Assembly: GCA_958510825.1 (NCBI GenBank)
Contig: OY294048.1
Location: 17,005,589-17,069,588, forward strand
DNA from: Brachypterus glaber
Taxonomy: Eukaryota > Arthropoda > Insecta > Coleoptera > Kateretidae
Reading direction: 5' to 3'
Length of the DNA: 64,000 nucleotides
Shown here: positions 45,919 to 57,288 of the stretch, piece after piece
How positions within the stretch are numbered: the first letter of the stretch is position 1
How the letters are laid out: every line of letters begins with the position of its first letter
Made by a program: the position numbers and the translations under genes
The notes under the pieces: generated by a model
Database searches by the model: none
What the model was told of the DNA's origin: nothing
What the model saw: the letters and a program-made list of their open reading frames with translations, nothing else

Positions 45919-46182
45919 TTTTGTTTAAAAAAAAAATCCTTTCCCACAAAAAAAAGTGTATTGTTTATTTATTTTTTTTTTCGAATCATCTAAAGGTATT
46001 TTTTTGTTGGCAACAGTTTTATTTTTATTTTTCCACTTGCGCAAATCATGTGTAATTTTTGTTTAAAAAAAAAATCCTTTCCCACAAAAAAAGTGTTTTA
46101 TTTTTTTTTTTCGAATCATCAAGGAAGGTATTTTTTTGTTGGCAACAGTTTTATTTTTTCACTTGCGCAAATCATGTGTAAG
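45919..46182. repeat. ~130-bp tandem duplication
   Basis: The sequence tttttgtttaaaaaaaaaat, cctttcccacaaaaaaa, cgaatcatc, tttttttgttggcaacag and cacttgcgcaaatcatgtg appears twice in direct order (about 45919-46052 and 46053-46182), with length changes only in the homopolymer runs. Confidence 0.92.
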
Positions 46183-46496
46183 CTTTCTACGTTCTCGTAA
46201 TACAGATTAATCTGGATGTTATCGTGCAAAAAGCTTGTTTGCCGCTTGATTAGCTAATTCGTGGAAACGCATACGATGGAAACTGAAAAATTTAGTTTCC
46301 GCATGGTTAGAGAAAATACACTGCACAGATAAAACGCTTTTTCCATTCTTTCACATTTAAAGAGCATAGCGGAATAGTAGTGGTAAAAGTGCCCCAGCTC
46401 GATATGAGCTGAGTATTTATGCAAAAGGTAGCTAATCTAGAGGTTAATCATTTAGCAGAGTCTTAGCCCCGAAACCCCCAGGGGGTGAGGAAAAGA

Positions 46497-46720
46497 ATAA
46501 TAATAATAATAATAATAAATTGTCTTTATTACGTCAGATTAATTACAATAAAGTATTATAACAAATTAAGCCGAAGGGCGAAGTTCAGGTGGATTCAAAT
46601 GATTTCAGTGTACATAAATAAATAAGCACAACCAAGTGCACAATATGCGCGCAAGTTTGTGATACAGATATGCACATAGAACCAATTGCATCCTCTGCTC
46701 TACCACTTAACCCTTAAATC
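46497..46720 (-). mobile_element. LINE or SINE 3' end
   Basis: On the minus strand the segment closes with tctgacgtaataaagacaat followed by (TTA)n. This is the arrangement of a polyadenylation-like AATAAA and simple tail found at the ends of the LINEs in this window. The upstream phrase cctgaacttcgcccttcggc is GC-richer than its surroundings. No protein remnant is recognisable, so the 5' boundary is approximate. Confidence 0.6.
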
Positions 46721-47685
46721 CTCCTCCTCCCTTAAATCTCACCCCAAAAGGTTTTTTTTTTTTCTCCGGTTTTTGTGATACGATTAATTTCAAATTTTGA
46801 ATACATAGTAAGGACAATAAGGACATCTTGCAAAAACAATATCAACCATTTGCGATTATTCTAACCTATGAAAAAAATTACTTATTTTATGGTGGTCAAA
46901 AGGGCCATTTTTGAAAAAAACACTTTTTTTATATGTTATTTATTCGTTACTGATAAAGGTAGTTTTAATTCATTAAAAGTTAAAAATTAAAGTTGGCAAT
47001 AGTTGGCAACCTTTTTTTATGCATAGGTTATTACAACTATAAGTACAGTTACAGCTTGACCTTCGAAAGGGACGGATGTAGCCTTCTTGGCACATTCAGT
47101 GCATCGAATTCGCCATAATTTATGATGTGCATAGTCTATTTTTGTTTTGCCATATGAAGTGCCTAGAGCATTTTTATATTAATGTTTTATGTGCAAGTTA
47201 AAGTGAACCATAGTTATTAATCGTGTGAACTGTTGAACTTTAATTAATAATAATGGACGTTTGAAGATAAATTTTTGTGTGTTTTTAATGAAATTTTTTT
47301 ATTAGCGTGGAAATTACTACAGTAGTAATTTATCATGATAGTGCGCAAGTCAGGATACATATTCGATTAGTACTTGCGCACTGGAAACCTCATGGTTAAT
47401 TATTCGGAAGAAAAAGACCAAATAAATAGAGAGAGAAAAAAAAAACACTATAAGTAAATATATAAATGTGTTAGATATTCATTCTCGCAAATGCTGGAAA
47501 AAGTTTAGATTTTTGTATAGTTAAAACCTTATTTTTAATTGATTTTAATTAAAAAAATTACTAGGGGTAAAATATTTTCTATGCCTGGACAATAAAATTT
47601 AATTCACGGAATTCTTACTACCTTAAAATGAATCTTTTAACTAAAATGGATAATAAACTCTATCCATTTCAGCTTGTTAAGTGTT
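46721..47685. other. AT-rich non-coding DNA
   Basis: No gene or repeat boundary supported. Confidence 0.4.
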
Positions 47686-47689
47686 TTAA

Positions 47690-47757
47690 CATGTTGGCTA
47701 GCACGAGAGTCACCGGCGACTCTCGAAATTTTTTCCATACGGGTGATAGGCAACGTG
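47690..47757. mobile_element. 68-bp TTAA-type miniature element
   Basis: It begins after TTAA (47686-47689) with catgttggctagcac and ends gtgataggcaacgtg before TTTA, a one-base-changed TTAA. A perfect 22-bp hairpin (cgagagtcac / cggcgactctcg) fills the left half. It looks like a deletion derivative of the family at 44486-44885. Confidence 0.65.
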
Positions 47758-47871
47758 TTTAGTCCTTTTCTTAATTTTAATTTTTATAGCTTAAATTTCG
47801 CCTATTTATGACAAAACGGTGCTGGGACTTATGGCTGGATTTACCCGTGGGTAAAAAACTGTTTTTTAAAT

Positions 47872-48000
47872 TTAAGAGGTGAGGAGTTGGAGGTATATTA
47901 TAAAATTGGATTGTAAGCAGAGATAAGCATGTGTGCCAAATTTCAGGTTTCCAAGTTTATTCTAAGTGGGTAAAAAAGCATTTGGCCGATTTGAGGACAA
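47872..48000 (+). repeat. Repeat module, copy 1
   Basis: gaggagttggaggtatatta, agataagcatgtgtgccaaa, tttattctaagtgggtaaaa and gccgatttgaggac are shared with copies at about 56250-56345, 56508-56600 and 58271-58385. Confidence 0.8.
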
Positions 48001-48300
48001 AAATACCTAGGGGAACCCCAGTCGGAACGGGCAAAACGGTATGGAGCTTTTATCGGGCGAGGATGCGTGGCAGAGTTAAGCTAATCATATTTAAACATTA
48101 AGTGAGCTACAATGCATTGATTGGCTTGCTTATTTTTTGTGTAGTACTGTGATACCACCATTTCTACAGGTGTTGTCGAAATTTGCGTACATTTATAATA
48201 TTTATGGATATTGATTCGAGGTAAGTCGCATTATTTTTATTATGTACTGGACTAAAATAATTGGAATTTTAGTATATTCTATTTAATTTACTATATTTAA

Positions 48301-49251
48301 CCCTTCGTTAGACGCGCTTGTTTTAGTTACGAGATTAGTCGCGTGGTCTACACTTGTAGACCATTTTATTTTTTGTTTAAAAAAAAAACACATTTATATT
48401 TTTAAAAACCAAATATCTTATGTTATTTATTTGGTTGTATTTAAAAGTTATTTATATATTTTTTTCAAATTATTATTGTTTTAGTAAGTGTTGAGGGTAA
48501 AAGAAAAATGATATACAATTCTAACATATATTTTACATCTGTACGGTAATTTGTAAAAAAATAAAATAAAAATAACTTAACAAACTTTCTGAAACTAAAA
48601 CATTTGTTTTTTTTTAACATGTACGATTAAAAAAACATAAAAACACCTAAATTAAAAGAAAAAAATATTATAAAATTTGACTCGAAATCATGCAATATTT
48701 TAGTAACTCATGCGCCTTGTACATGTGCTCTTTGCAATCGTAGTTATGATATTTTGAGCATTTTTTTTTTCGATTTATTTTCCCTTCTTAGGCACATTTA
48801 GTGTACAAAGTAATTTTTAGTTTTATAGAACAGAAAATTACCTTATTTATCAAAAACATTACGTATGAGCTCTTTCATGCCCAAAAAGACTCGTGCCAGT
48901 GTCTTCCTAAACCGCTATTTTTTTTGGTGGTAAAGACATATTGTATCTTTAATTTATCTTTAAACTAATAAACTAACTTTGAAAAACAATATTCACAAAA
49001 AGAAACCATAAAAACTTACACAAAATAAAAAAATGCAAAAATAAAAAAGGTAACGTGGTTAGTCGCGCAGGCAGGTTTCAATATGAATAAAAACAATATT
49101 ATACCCATTCAAAGTGTGAATTATTACTGATCTAATAGATTGATGCATAATGCACAGCTACTCGAAGGGGCGCAAGCGTAAACACTGTGTAAAAAGTTAC
49201 CCAACTAAAAAAAAGCATGGTCTACGATCGTAGACCATGCCTAACGAAGGG
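48301..49251. mobile_element. TTAA-flanked piggyBac-type deletion derivative
   Basis: 951 bp between TTAA at 48297-48300 and 49252-49255. The left end cccttcgttagacgcg and right end catgcctaacgaaggg form the terminal repeat, and both ends carry a subterminal ggtctac...gtagacc palindrome. The flanks themselves share an approximate direct repeat (tagtatattct(a/g)tttaat) at 48268-48290 and 49256-49279. A remnant of the piggyBac C-terminal cysteine-rich domain lies on the minus strand at about 48677-48800. Confidence 0.85.
48677..48800 (-). pseudogene. piggyBac transposase C-terminal cysteine-rich domain remnant
   Basis: Read on the minus strand the frame gives CA, a stop, EGKINRKKKCSKYHNYDCKE, then HMYKAHELLKYC. 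The spacing of C-S-K, C-K-E-H and a final Y-C fits the cysteine/histidine domain that ends piggyBac transposases. At least one nonsense codon, and a tyrosine where a cysteine is expected, show that it is dead. It is the only coding trace left in the element. Confidence 0.6.
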
Positions 49252-49255
49252 TTAA

Positions 49256-51590
49256 TTTAGTATATTCTGTTTAATTAAATTATAATTAATAATATTATAA
49301 TTATTATTATTTCAACAAGTATACTGTAAATTGTTATAAAACAGTTTCTATACTTTTACAATGTTATAAAAATTTATCTAATTATGTGAATAACGATTTG
49401 ATCTTTTATTTTTTAAATGTAATATTAAATATAAGGGGCTGTTTAAATATTACGTAATTATGTTTATACTCAACAAAGTTTTTAAATTAAATTTTGAAAG
49501 ACTCATAGGTACAATACGAGTTATGTAACTTTTGATTGATTTGATTGATTATTTGGGATTGTTGTAGCGAAATTTAATCGCTGAGATATTAGAATAAAAT
49601 GGGATACAATGCAGGTTAGGACGCGCATCAATATGGAAATGGAGTAGAAATTGTTTTATCTTAATTATAATTTTGTAGTTGTAACCATGGTATGTTGCTA
49701 CTCACCATGAATTTACCAGATCACCTTTGAATCTTTTTTGTGCAGGGGATGCAGCGTGTGTAATTTTGTTTCCAGATGCTTACTACTTTTTATTAACCAG
49801 GATAATTATTTCGTGCAAAAATTACAAAATAAAATTGTACCATCAAATTCTATTTCGGGAAAACCCTCTATCCATTTTGGACAACATTTTGCAATGGATG
49901 TTTGCTTTCCACGGAAACGGCTGGTACTGGCATTTTTTTAAATTTTACTATTGTGTAATATACTCTTAATTTAACTTGTATTTTCTTCAAGGGAAAAAAT
50001 TTAGGCAACTGTATAAGGAATTTATTAAACATCGACGAAAAATGATAAAAACAGTGACGAAAAATATGAAGAATCAGTGTGAAACAATATGTTGAACATC
50101 CCTAACCGATAAGTATAAAAAACTACGTTATTTTATGCTCCATATTAGGGAAGTTCGTAATATATTGTTTTAAATATTATTGTGTAGAAATGCCGATCGT
50201 GATGAGTAAAATAAGTTTACGTTCACTTTTACTAGTATGCAACTGGGGCAGAATGGAATGGGGCGGAATGGGATAGTACCCGTTGTGTTAACATAGTAGT
50301 TGTTGTATTTACTGTTGTTATTTATGGTGCGTTACTATAAAAGAAAAGCTGCAAACCAAACTGTTTCTCAGAGAACAGGGACCGTGCTATGGAAACTACT
50401 ATCGTAAAATTGAATTTTTGTTGTGCGTCACTACAATTTTGTAGGGAAGTCTGACAAGCAAACCTGGTCTTTAGAGAACATTTAACGTGATGTGGAAGCA
50501 CCGCTAAATTAAATAATTTCGATATTTATATAACATACCCCATTCTATAATTTTTAGTAAAATTTGTGCATAATGTTCCAAAGATATTGAATAAACGATA
50601 ATTTAACAATTTTTTGGAGATTTTCTTTAAATCAACCTCATAGCTTGCCATAAAAGTTAACCATCACGTTCCGCCCCTGGTTCCCCTACATATATATGGA
50701 CCGTGTTTTGCAATAACATGGTAACTCACATTGTGAACAATTCACAGTGAAAAGACATTGGGTTGTTGATTATTTTACTTAATATCTCTTAATGGATTTG
50801 AATTAAACCTTAAACATTTTGTACATGTAATGATACATGAACAATAAAAGAAAACAGCTAATTAATTTTAGGTATTTATGTCAAAACGTTTAAAAGATAC
50901 CTATTAAAGAAAAAGTTCCACAACTTACTGTCATCTCACATTGTGGGTTAAAATATTACTGAATAACATAATCCATATATGGAAGTGAAGTGAATAGAAG
51001 GGGTTTAAAAAGAGTGATATTTTCTGATGCAAATATCAGATACATTGCATCAACGTAAATTTTATTTAAACTTGTGCAATTTTTCGCAATTTCATTTGGT
51101 GGAGAGCTTGAAAACAGAAATAACATTTTGTTTGAATTTGTTTATGTCGCATATCATGGTGTCCGGGAATGAAGATTTAGTTCAACTTTTGAATAACCCA
51201 AATATTATTTCATAGTTCTATGCAACGAAGAATTTCGATCATTTAAAGTCTAATTTTAAAAAATCTGTTAAGCGCTTCTTTGTTAATTGGTAAAATAATA
51301 TTTTTTTTTCACTACTAGCTTTAGAACATTTATTTATGTTTTCAGACTGTGAAACCAATTTTCTTCAGCAATAATAATTTTTACTAATTAAACCCAAGAA
51401 AATAGCTTTAATTAAGTTTTTATTTATTAAATATAATTAATATAATTATTACCAATTAATACAATCAACAATAGTCTAAATATTATGAAAAAATTTAAAA
51501 AAAACTAAATTTTAAAACGTCAGTTCAAAGTATTTATTTGAGCAAATTTCATTGATCAAGGCTACTTGATTTTTATGAATATTTTAAGAA
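49256..51590. other. Non-coding DNA
   Basis: No gene is confidently supported. At 49738-49944 two overlapping frames follow a tgcag|g acceptor-like site; the longer product begins RGCSVCNFVSRCLLLFINQD and has no family features I recognise. At 51027-51215 there is a further unassigned frame. The phrase tcacattgtg occurs at 50728 and 50935. Confidence 0.4.
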
Positions 51591-53670
51591 ATATTATTAT
51601 TATTATTATTATTATTATAAAGATTATAAAGGCAAAGGGCATGCCCTATCAAGCCTAATTGTAGTACAATATATTGAGTAAAAAAAAAACAAAAAAATGA
51701 ATATAACAAATGTGAAAGGGAGATAAAAACTACATAAAAAAGGTCACGTCAAGTTAAAAATCCAAAATAAAAAGAAAAAAGAATAGATATTGTGGTTTAA
51801 CTTATAACGTTCCAAAATGAATCCAGCCTGTTCTTAAACGTATTTATCGACGGAGCAGATACCACGTGCTCAGGTAGCGAGTTCCAATCATCTCTAGTGC
51901 GACAGGACCAAAAATACTGCCGCGATGTAGTACGAAAGTAATCATGAGATATTCTCAACGAATGCCCTCTAGGGCGAGGGTCGTCTCTCAGTGTAAACAT
52001 ATGGGACATATCCGTTCCAAACAAATTATGGAGCGCTCTGTATACTAATATAAGATTACCACTCTCATTTCAAGTGAAATAAGATTGGTAGCACGTAATC
52101 TGTTTACGTAGTCCATTTGTCGTAAAACAGGACAAAGTTTAAGTGTACGCCTTTGTATCTTTTCCACAGCCAGAATATCCTTTATGTAAATGGGATTCCA
52201 TACTGGGGCTGCGAATTCCAGTATTGGCCTGATGTACGTTGTAAAAAGCTTGGTTATGCATATGGGAGATGGGTTGCTAAAAGTTCTTCGTATCAGGTGT
52301 AAAACATAGTTTGCCTTCCTCACAATGGATATAATATGTAATTCCCATTTCAAATCCTGAGATATTATAACGCCCAGATCTCACTGCGAAGTAACTACTT
52401 TAATTTGTTTATTGTTAATAAAGTAAGGCAAGCGGGGATTCTTCTTTCCCAGATGGAGTACCGTGCACTTATCTTCGTTTAACGGTAACAACCAATCTTT
52501 ACACCAATTTTCTATAGTTGCTAGGTCTTCGCGCAATATGTTGTAGTCCGTAATTGGATTACCAAAAATTTTTTTGTCGTCTGCGAACGATGCATGCTTA
52601 GACTTAATACGTCTAGCCAAGTCCGCTATAAAAATTAAAAACAAGATTGGTCCTAAAACCGACCCTTGTGGTACTCCACTGATAGCTGCTAAAAAGTCCG
52701 AAAACGATTCACCAACTCTTACGCAAAACAGCCTTGTTAGGTAACACTCCAACCACTTCAATAGTTTGCCCCTAATTCCAAAATGTTCTAGTATAGCCAG
52801 AAGCCTTTTGAAGGGGACATTATCAAAAGCTCGGCGAAAGTCCAAATAAATTACATCAACACTATTACCTTTATCCATTTCACGAGTCCACGAATTTAAA
52901 CAATTTAATAAGTTTGTTATCATTGACCTGCCAGGAACAAAACCATGTTGTTCATTAGGTATAATAGAGTTTTCAAGTAAAAAGTTAATTAACTCATCAG
53001 CAATTATAGATTCCATAACCTTTAGTGGTACAGATAACAGATTAACAGATCTATAATTACTGGGATTTAGTTTGTCGCCCTTCTTGAATATAGGCGATAC
53101 GATAGAAGTTCTCCAATCAGCGGGTACAGATGACGTAATAAAAGACATGGTAAAGAGCTTTTGTAATGGTTCCGCTAGAGTTTCTGCGCAGTCCTTTAGA
53201 ATTTTTGTTGTTATTTTATCTATACCTGGAGCAGAGTTTTGTTTTAGTTGTCTTAGTAACGGTATACCAACATTTCCAACAGTATTTAAACGCACGTACT
53301 TGTAAAATTTCTTCGGATCTTCGTGCATAACGATATTTGTTTCGTACTCCGATTTCTTTTGTGCAATAATTTGAGACAAATTATTTGAAAACCTCCTGAA
53401 TCTTTCAAAATCGTCTTGGTTTCTTGTTCTTTTAAACCTCTTCCAAAGAAACGCTTTTCTTTCAACATCTTCCAATAAACTATGGGAAATCCAGGGCTTA
53501 CTCGGACATGCTTTTATTGTGATTTGTCTAGAGTTGGCATCAAGGCAAGTTCTAATATTTGTCAGAAATTTATCCCAAGAAGAGTCCATATTCTCAAAAG
53601 TATTAAAGTCCATGGATCGTAGATCCTCATGGAATTTGCTGTAGTCAATATCATTTCTGTTAATAATTTA
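51591..53670 (-). mobile_element. 5'-truncated CR1-like LINE
   Basis: Read on the minus strand it runs from a truncated linker before the reverse transcriptase to a 3' region of about 180 bp and an (ATA)n tail at 51591-51619. The endonuclease is absent. RT coding runs 53613 to 51797 with two lesions. I could not find a convincing target duplication around 51590 and 53670, so the exact boundaries are approximate. Confidence 0.88.
51797..53664 (-). pseudogene. CR1-like reverse transcriptase with one nonsense codon and one frameshift
   Basis: The frame enters upstream of MDFNTFENMDSSWDKF and shows the RT blocks APGIDKITTKIL, PIFKKGDKLNPSNYRSVNLL, EQHGFVPGRSM, IYLDFRRAFDNVP, SGVPQGSVLGPILFLIF and the catalytic FADDKKIF (family members usually have T after the DD). 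A TGA at 52381-52383 directly precedes DLGVIISQDLKWEL; CGA is the likely ancestor, a CpG transition. After LEMR, near 52061-52066, the frame shifts by one base and resumes as GNLILVYRALHNLFGTDM to the end (SINTFKNRLDSFW). KIQRR and the W-N-P block of the C-terminal part are typical of CR1/Rex-type LINEs. Confidence 0.9.
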
Positions 53671-55585
53671 TTTTATTATTTGAATAAAAATTGTTAAATA
53701 GGCTAAAGTTTTTTTTTTATGTATAGTTATTTTAAACCTTCCCGCTTATAAACAACCTTAAAACGTTGACGTGCCATTAACGAGAACAAAACAATGGTTT
53801 ATTCCTCTATATTATTGGAATAAAAGCGATTTTGTAAGCAAACTTTGTTTCTACAGGAATACAAAAGTGTTTTTAGCAACAGCTTTATCAATTCTCTTTT
53901 TTTACATCAAAACATCATAAAAACAAACAAGTAAACAATAATTATAAATTCTGGTTATATATATTCATGCGCATGCTTCAGTGTAAATCGGACTTTGTGG
54001 AGTATTTAGCGGCAAATTTAAAATAACTATACCTTAAAAAAATAAACTTTAGTAGTGAAAAAACTAATAATAAAAGTCCAAACTATGGTAGAGAAGACTA
54101 TCATAGCCTCGCACTCTTAAATCCCTCGCTGCTACGCAACACACCAGAATTAAAAAGCAGCTTTAAAAAAATAAAAAATAATTTTAATAGTCTAAATTAA
54201 ACTTTTTAAGATTCTCCCTCTGACAGTAGGATGCTATGAGCTCACTCATATTAGGGTTTTTTGACAACCGCAGTATCAAAGATGGCGCTGGATGAAGTGA
54301 CTCTAAATCATAGTATATGCACATCAAAACAGCAAAACTTCATAATTTTTTTCACAAAAATAAAGGTGGCATTTTTGGTGTAATAATTGGCTAAACAATA
54401 ATTAATTTTTGACTTTTTGACACAAATTCATATTTTTTAGCAACTGTTTAAAAAAGCAATTTATTAGCTTAAAAATGCAACCCGAACGAAATTTTTAACT
54501 TTTATAGTTTTCTAAATATTGTCATTTAAGTAGATCACTGACGGGTGTTTTTGGCGATAATTTGAAAATTTCAAAACCGGATATCGGCAAGACTACAACA
54601 GATAAAGGTTTAAAATTTATTCCTGAATCATACAAAAATAGTATCTACGTGTAGGCAAAATATTACTCAAAAATAAAGAATTGAGGAAAATGGCCGAGTT
54701 GGTCTGTCTTGAAATTGCCCACTTCGAAAACAAAGCCTGCTTGTCGGCACAGTTTGTTCACGCGCAGCCTGGGCGAATGGCAGTCTCCCCTCTCTAACTC
54801 AATCCTCTTACTTAAAATCCAAACTAAATCTTCATTCCCAGGGACCGTAGTATACTTTGATTAGAGAAGCTTTATCTACAAACCAGGTCATATGCATCAA
54901 GTCAAATGTACGGTAAAAGAACTATGAGAGTTTTTTACATTTCATTTAATTTAAAATTCACAATACAGCATGATTTTTGAATTAGAAAATGTATTTGATA
55001 TTTTAATAAATTAACCCACCCAAAATAAAAAAAAAGTTTATGCCTTTTATGCTTTGTTTTTATTTTTTACTAGACATCCGTCAATAAAAATACAGTTGTA
55101 AAAAAAAGTTCATACTTATTATGATTTTTTAATTTTAAATAGACAAGACAAGAGAGTGTCAAAAGTTAGAAGCTTTAAAATGATGTATCAGACGAACCCA
55201 TTTCCATTAAAAAAAAATCCACCCTTGCCCCTTGTCACCATTGTACCCCCTAAGCATACCAAATATATACCAAAAAATTATTTGGGTTATGTTATTTGTG
55301 TTTCAAATTTCAAGTTCATATCTTAAGCCGTTCAAAAGTTAAAGGGGGCGGGCGGACACGCGGACACGCGGACACGCTCTGTAAAACATACAAGATGCCA
55401 AAACTATTTTTCTAAATGTTATAGTTTTATAAATTTTTGACATGCTCCTATGAGCTTATATTATTTAATATTTGATAACGTTCATAACGGGGCATGATTA
55501 TCCGTGAAGATATGTGATGGTTAGTAGTCCATATATGTGGACTCTCGCCTTTATTGTTGTTTTTTAATGGACAAAAACGTACTTT
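53671..55585. other. Non-coding DNA
   Basis: A GC-richer patch at 54680-54800 opens a 45-codon frame starting MAELVCLEIAHFENKACLSA. It is not recognisable and stops within the patch. A gcggacac triplet repeat lies at 55350-55376. No gene is claimed. Confidence 0.45.
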
Positions 55586-55791
55586 TATAAAGAACTTTCA
55601 CTTTCGGGTTTAGACCGTGTTAATGGATTTTCACTTTCCGACGTTTCGTCTCTTACTACTAGAGACATCTTCAGGGATTAATCTGAAGTTTCAGATTAAT
55701 CCCTGAAGATGTCTCTAGTAGTAAGAGACGAAACGTCGGAAAGTGAAAATCCATTAACACGGTCTAAACCCGAAAGTGAAAGTTCTTTATA
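55586..55791. repeat. Perfect 206-bp palindrome
   Basis: The left arm (55586-55687) and right arm (55690-55791) are exact reverse complements over 102 bp around a 2-bp centre (gt). Each strand contains ctgaagatgtctct followed by a 7-base loop and agagacgaaacgtcgg, i.e. a small stem between CTGAAGA and GAAAC, which recalls a hammerhead ribozyme core with one extra base. No flanking duplication is evident. Confidence 0.97.
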
Positions 55792-56210
55792 TCTTAATGG
55801 CCGTGAAAGCTTAAAATGTAAAAAAAGTACTTTTATAAGTGTGAACTTATATGTAAGTTAAAACTTTTAAAACTAGTTTGGTTCTCATCCATCCTTAACG
55901 TTTTTTTAAGACGCTTTCAAAGTTAAAACTTAAAATAATATTAAAAGCAAGTTTTTAACCTTAAAACCCTTCTATTAATCACAATTACAAAAACGAGGTC
56001 AAACGAGAAGAAAGGTTTTGGAATTTTAATTTTTTAATTTTCGCAACATTTCCAAAACCCTTTTTTTAAAAACCTCGTTTTTGTAAATTGGTATTTCTTA
56101 TTTTCTTCTGTTAAGTTATATGTAGTATGTGATTAATAGAAGGGTTTTAGGTTTAAAAACTTGTTTTTTATATTATTTTATATTCAGGTTTTTTAGTTAT
56201 CCTTTAATAT
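55792..56210. other. Non-coding DNA with a weak inverted repeat
   Basis: The phrases acccttctattaatcacaat (about 55967) and gtgattaatagaagggtttt (about 56130) are mirrored, as are aaaacgaggt and acctcgttttt, giving a stem-loop of about 180 bp. Confidence 0.6.
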
Positions 56211-56772
56211 TGTGTAAAGCGACCCTTATTGGGGGGTAAACCAGAGATTTGAGTTACAAGGTTGAGGGGGCCCAAATTTTGTATAAAATTGTACTGTCAC
56301 CGGAGATAAGCATGTGTACCAAATTTTAGTTTTCTTAGTTTATTTTAAGTGGGTGAAACAGAGAGGGGGTTAGTTTCGGGGGTATAGTGGGTAAAGGGGG
56401 GATAACGGGGGTGTTAAATTAATAAGAAAATTTTATTGTCATGAGGTGAGTATGCATTTTAATTTTGGTTTTAAATGTGGGTAAAAAAAGGGATTTTTTT
56501 AATTTTAGGGGTGGCGGGGTTGGAGGTATATTTTATGTAAAATTGTATTGTTATCAGAGATGGGCATGTGTACCGAATTTCAGCTCTACGTTTATTCTAA
56601 GTGGGTGACAAGAGAGGGGACTTAGCCTTATACGTGGGGGGTGATGGGGAGACGAGGGGGGATGAAAAATTTATTGTAAAATTTTATTATTACTTGACGA
56701 GTATGTAACCTAAATTTAGGTTTAAATTATCTCATGTGGTTAAAAAAGGGATTTTTTTTAATCTTAGGGGTG
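56211..56772 (+). repeat. Repeat modules, copies 2 and 3, and the left half of copy 4
   Basis: Two full modules lie at about 56250-56345 and 56508-56600, each with taaaattgtattgt-like, ataagcatgtgtaccaaatt and attctaagtgggtg phrases, separated by runs of ggtgg-rich text (gttagtttcgggggta, gggggataacgggggtg). A third linker ends in ttaggggtg at 56772, where an inserted element interrupts it; the module resumes at 58266. Confidence 0.8.
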
Positions 56773-57142
56773 CACACAGGTCCAGGATCGTTTCAAAAGT
56801 GGCAAAAAATAGTTTTCGTTAATTTCTGGTGATGTTTTTTATAAGGATCTCGTATTTAGACATAATATAATGTATTTTAAGTATATTAATGATATTAACC
56901 CGTCAACTGCCATGTGAGACAAGGAACAAATTGTCATATATGTTAGGTACTGTTTTGAGAGTTTATCGGAACCTATATTTGCGTCTATTTATAAATATAT
57001 AATGTGAAACAGAAGGTACCTAACAAATAAAAATAAATAATTATTTTTTACTTACTCAAAGATGTTTTGGAGAGTAAGTAGGAAGTAAGAAGAAAGGTCT
57101 TTAGACGTCTGAAATGAAATACTGTATACAAACAATAAAGGG

Positions 57143-57158
57143 AGATGGTGATGATGAA

Positions 57159-57242
<84 letters not shown>
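57143..57242. repeat. (GAT)n microsatellite
   Basis: About 30 GAT units with two early interruptions, inside the element at 56773-58265. Confidence 0.97.
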
Positions 57243-57288
57243 ATTATTCTAATATATGATTGTAATTTTTTTTGACATTATTTTGTTT

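Noticed and set aside
49738..49944. Possible internal exon after a tgcag acceptor-like site
   Set aside because: Two overlapping frames are open, no donor follows, and the product matches nothing I recognise.
51591..53670. Target-site duplication for the CR1-like LINE
   Set aside because: The flanks (gaatattttaagaaa on the left, attatttgaataaaa on the right) share only short AT-rich matches, not enough to claim a duplication.
54680..54815. GC-richer patch with a frame starting MAELVCLEIAHFENKACLSA, considered as GALK2 exon 4
   Set aside because: Despite a superficial 'AEL' start it lacks the GGGMDQ segment, has no acceptor upstream and stops after about 45 codons.
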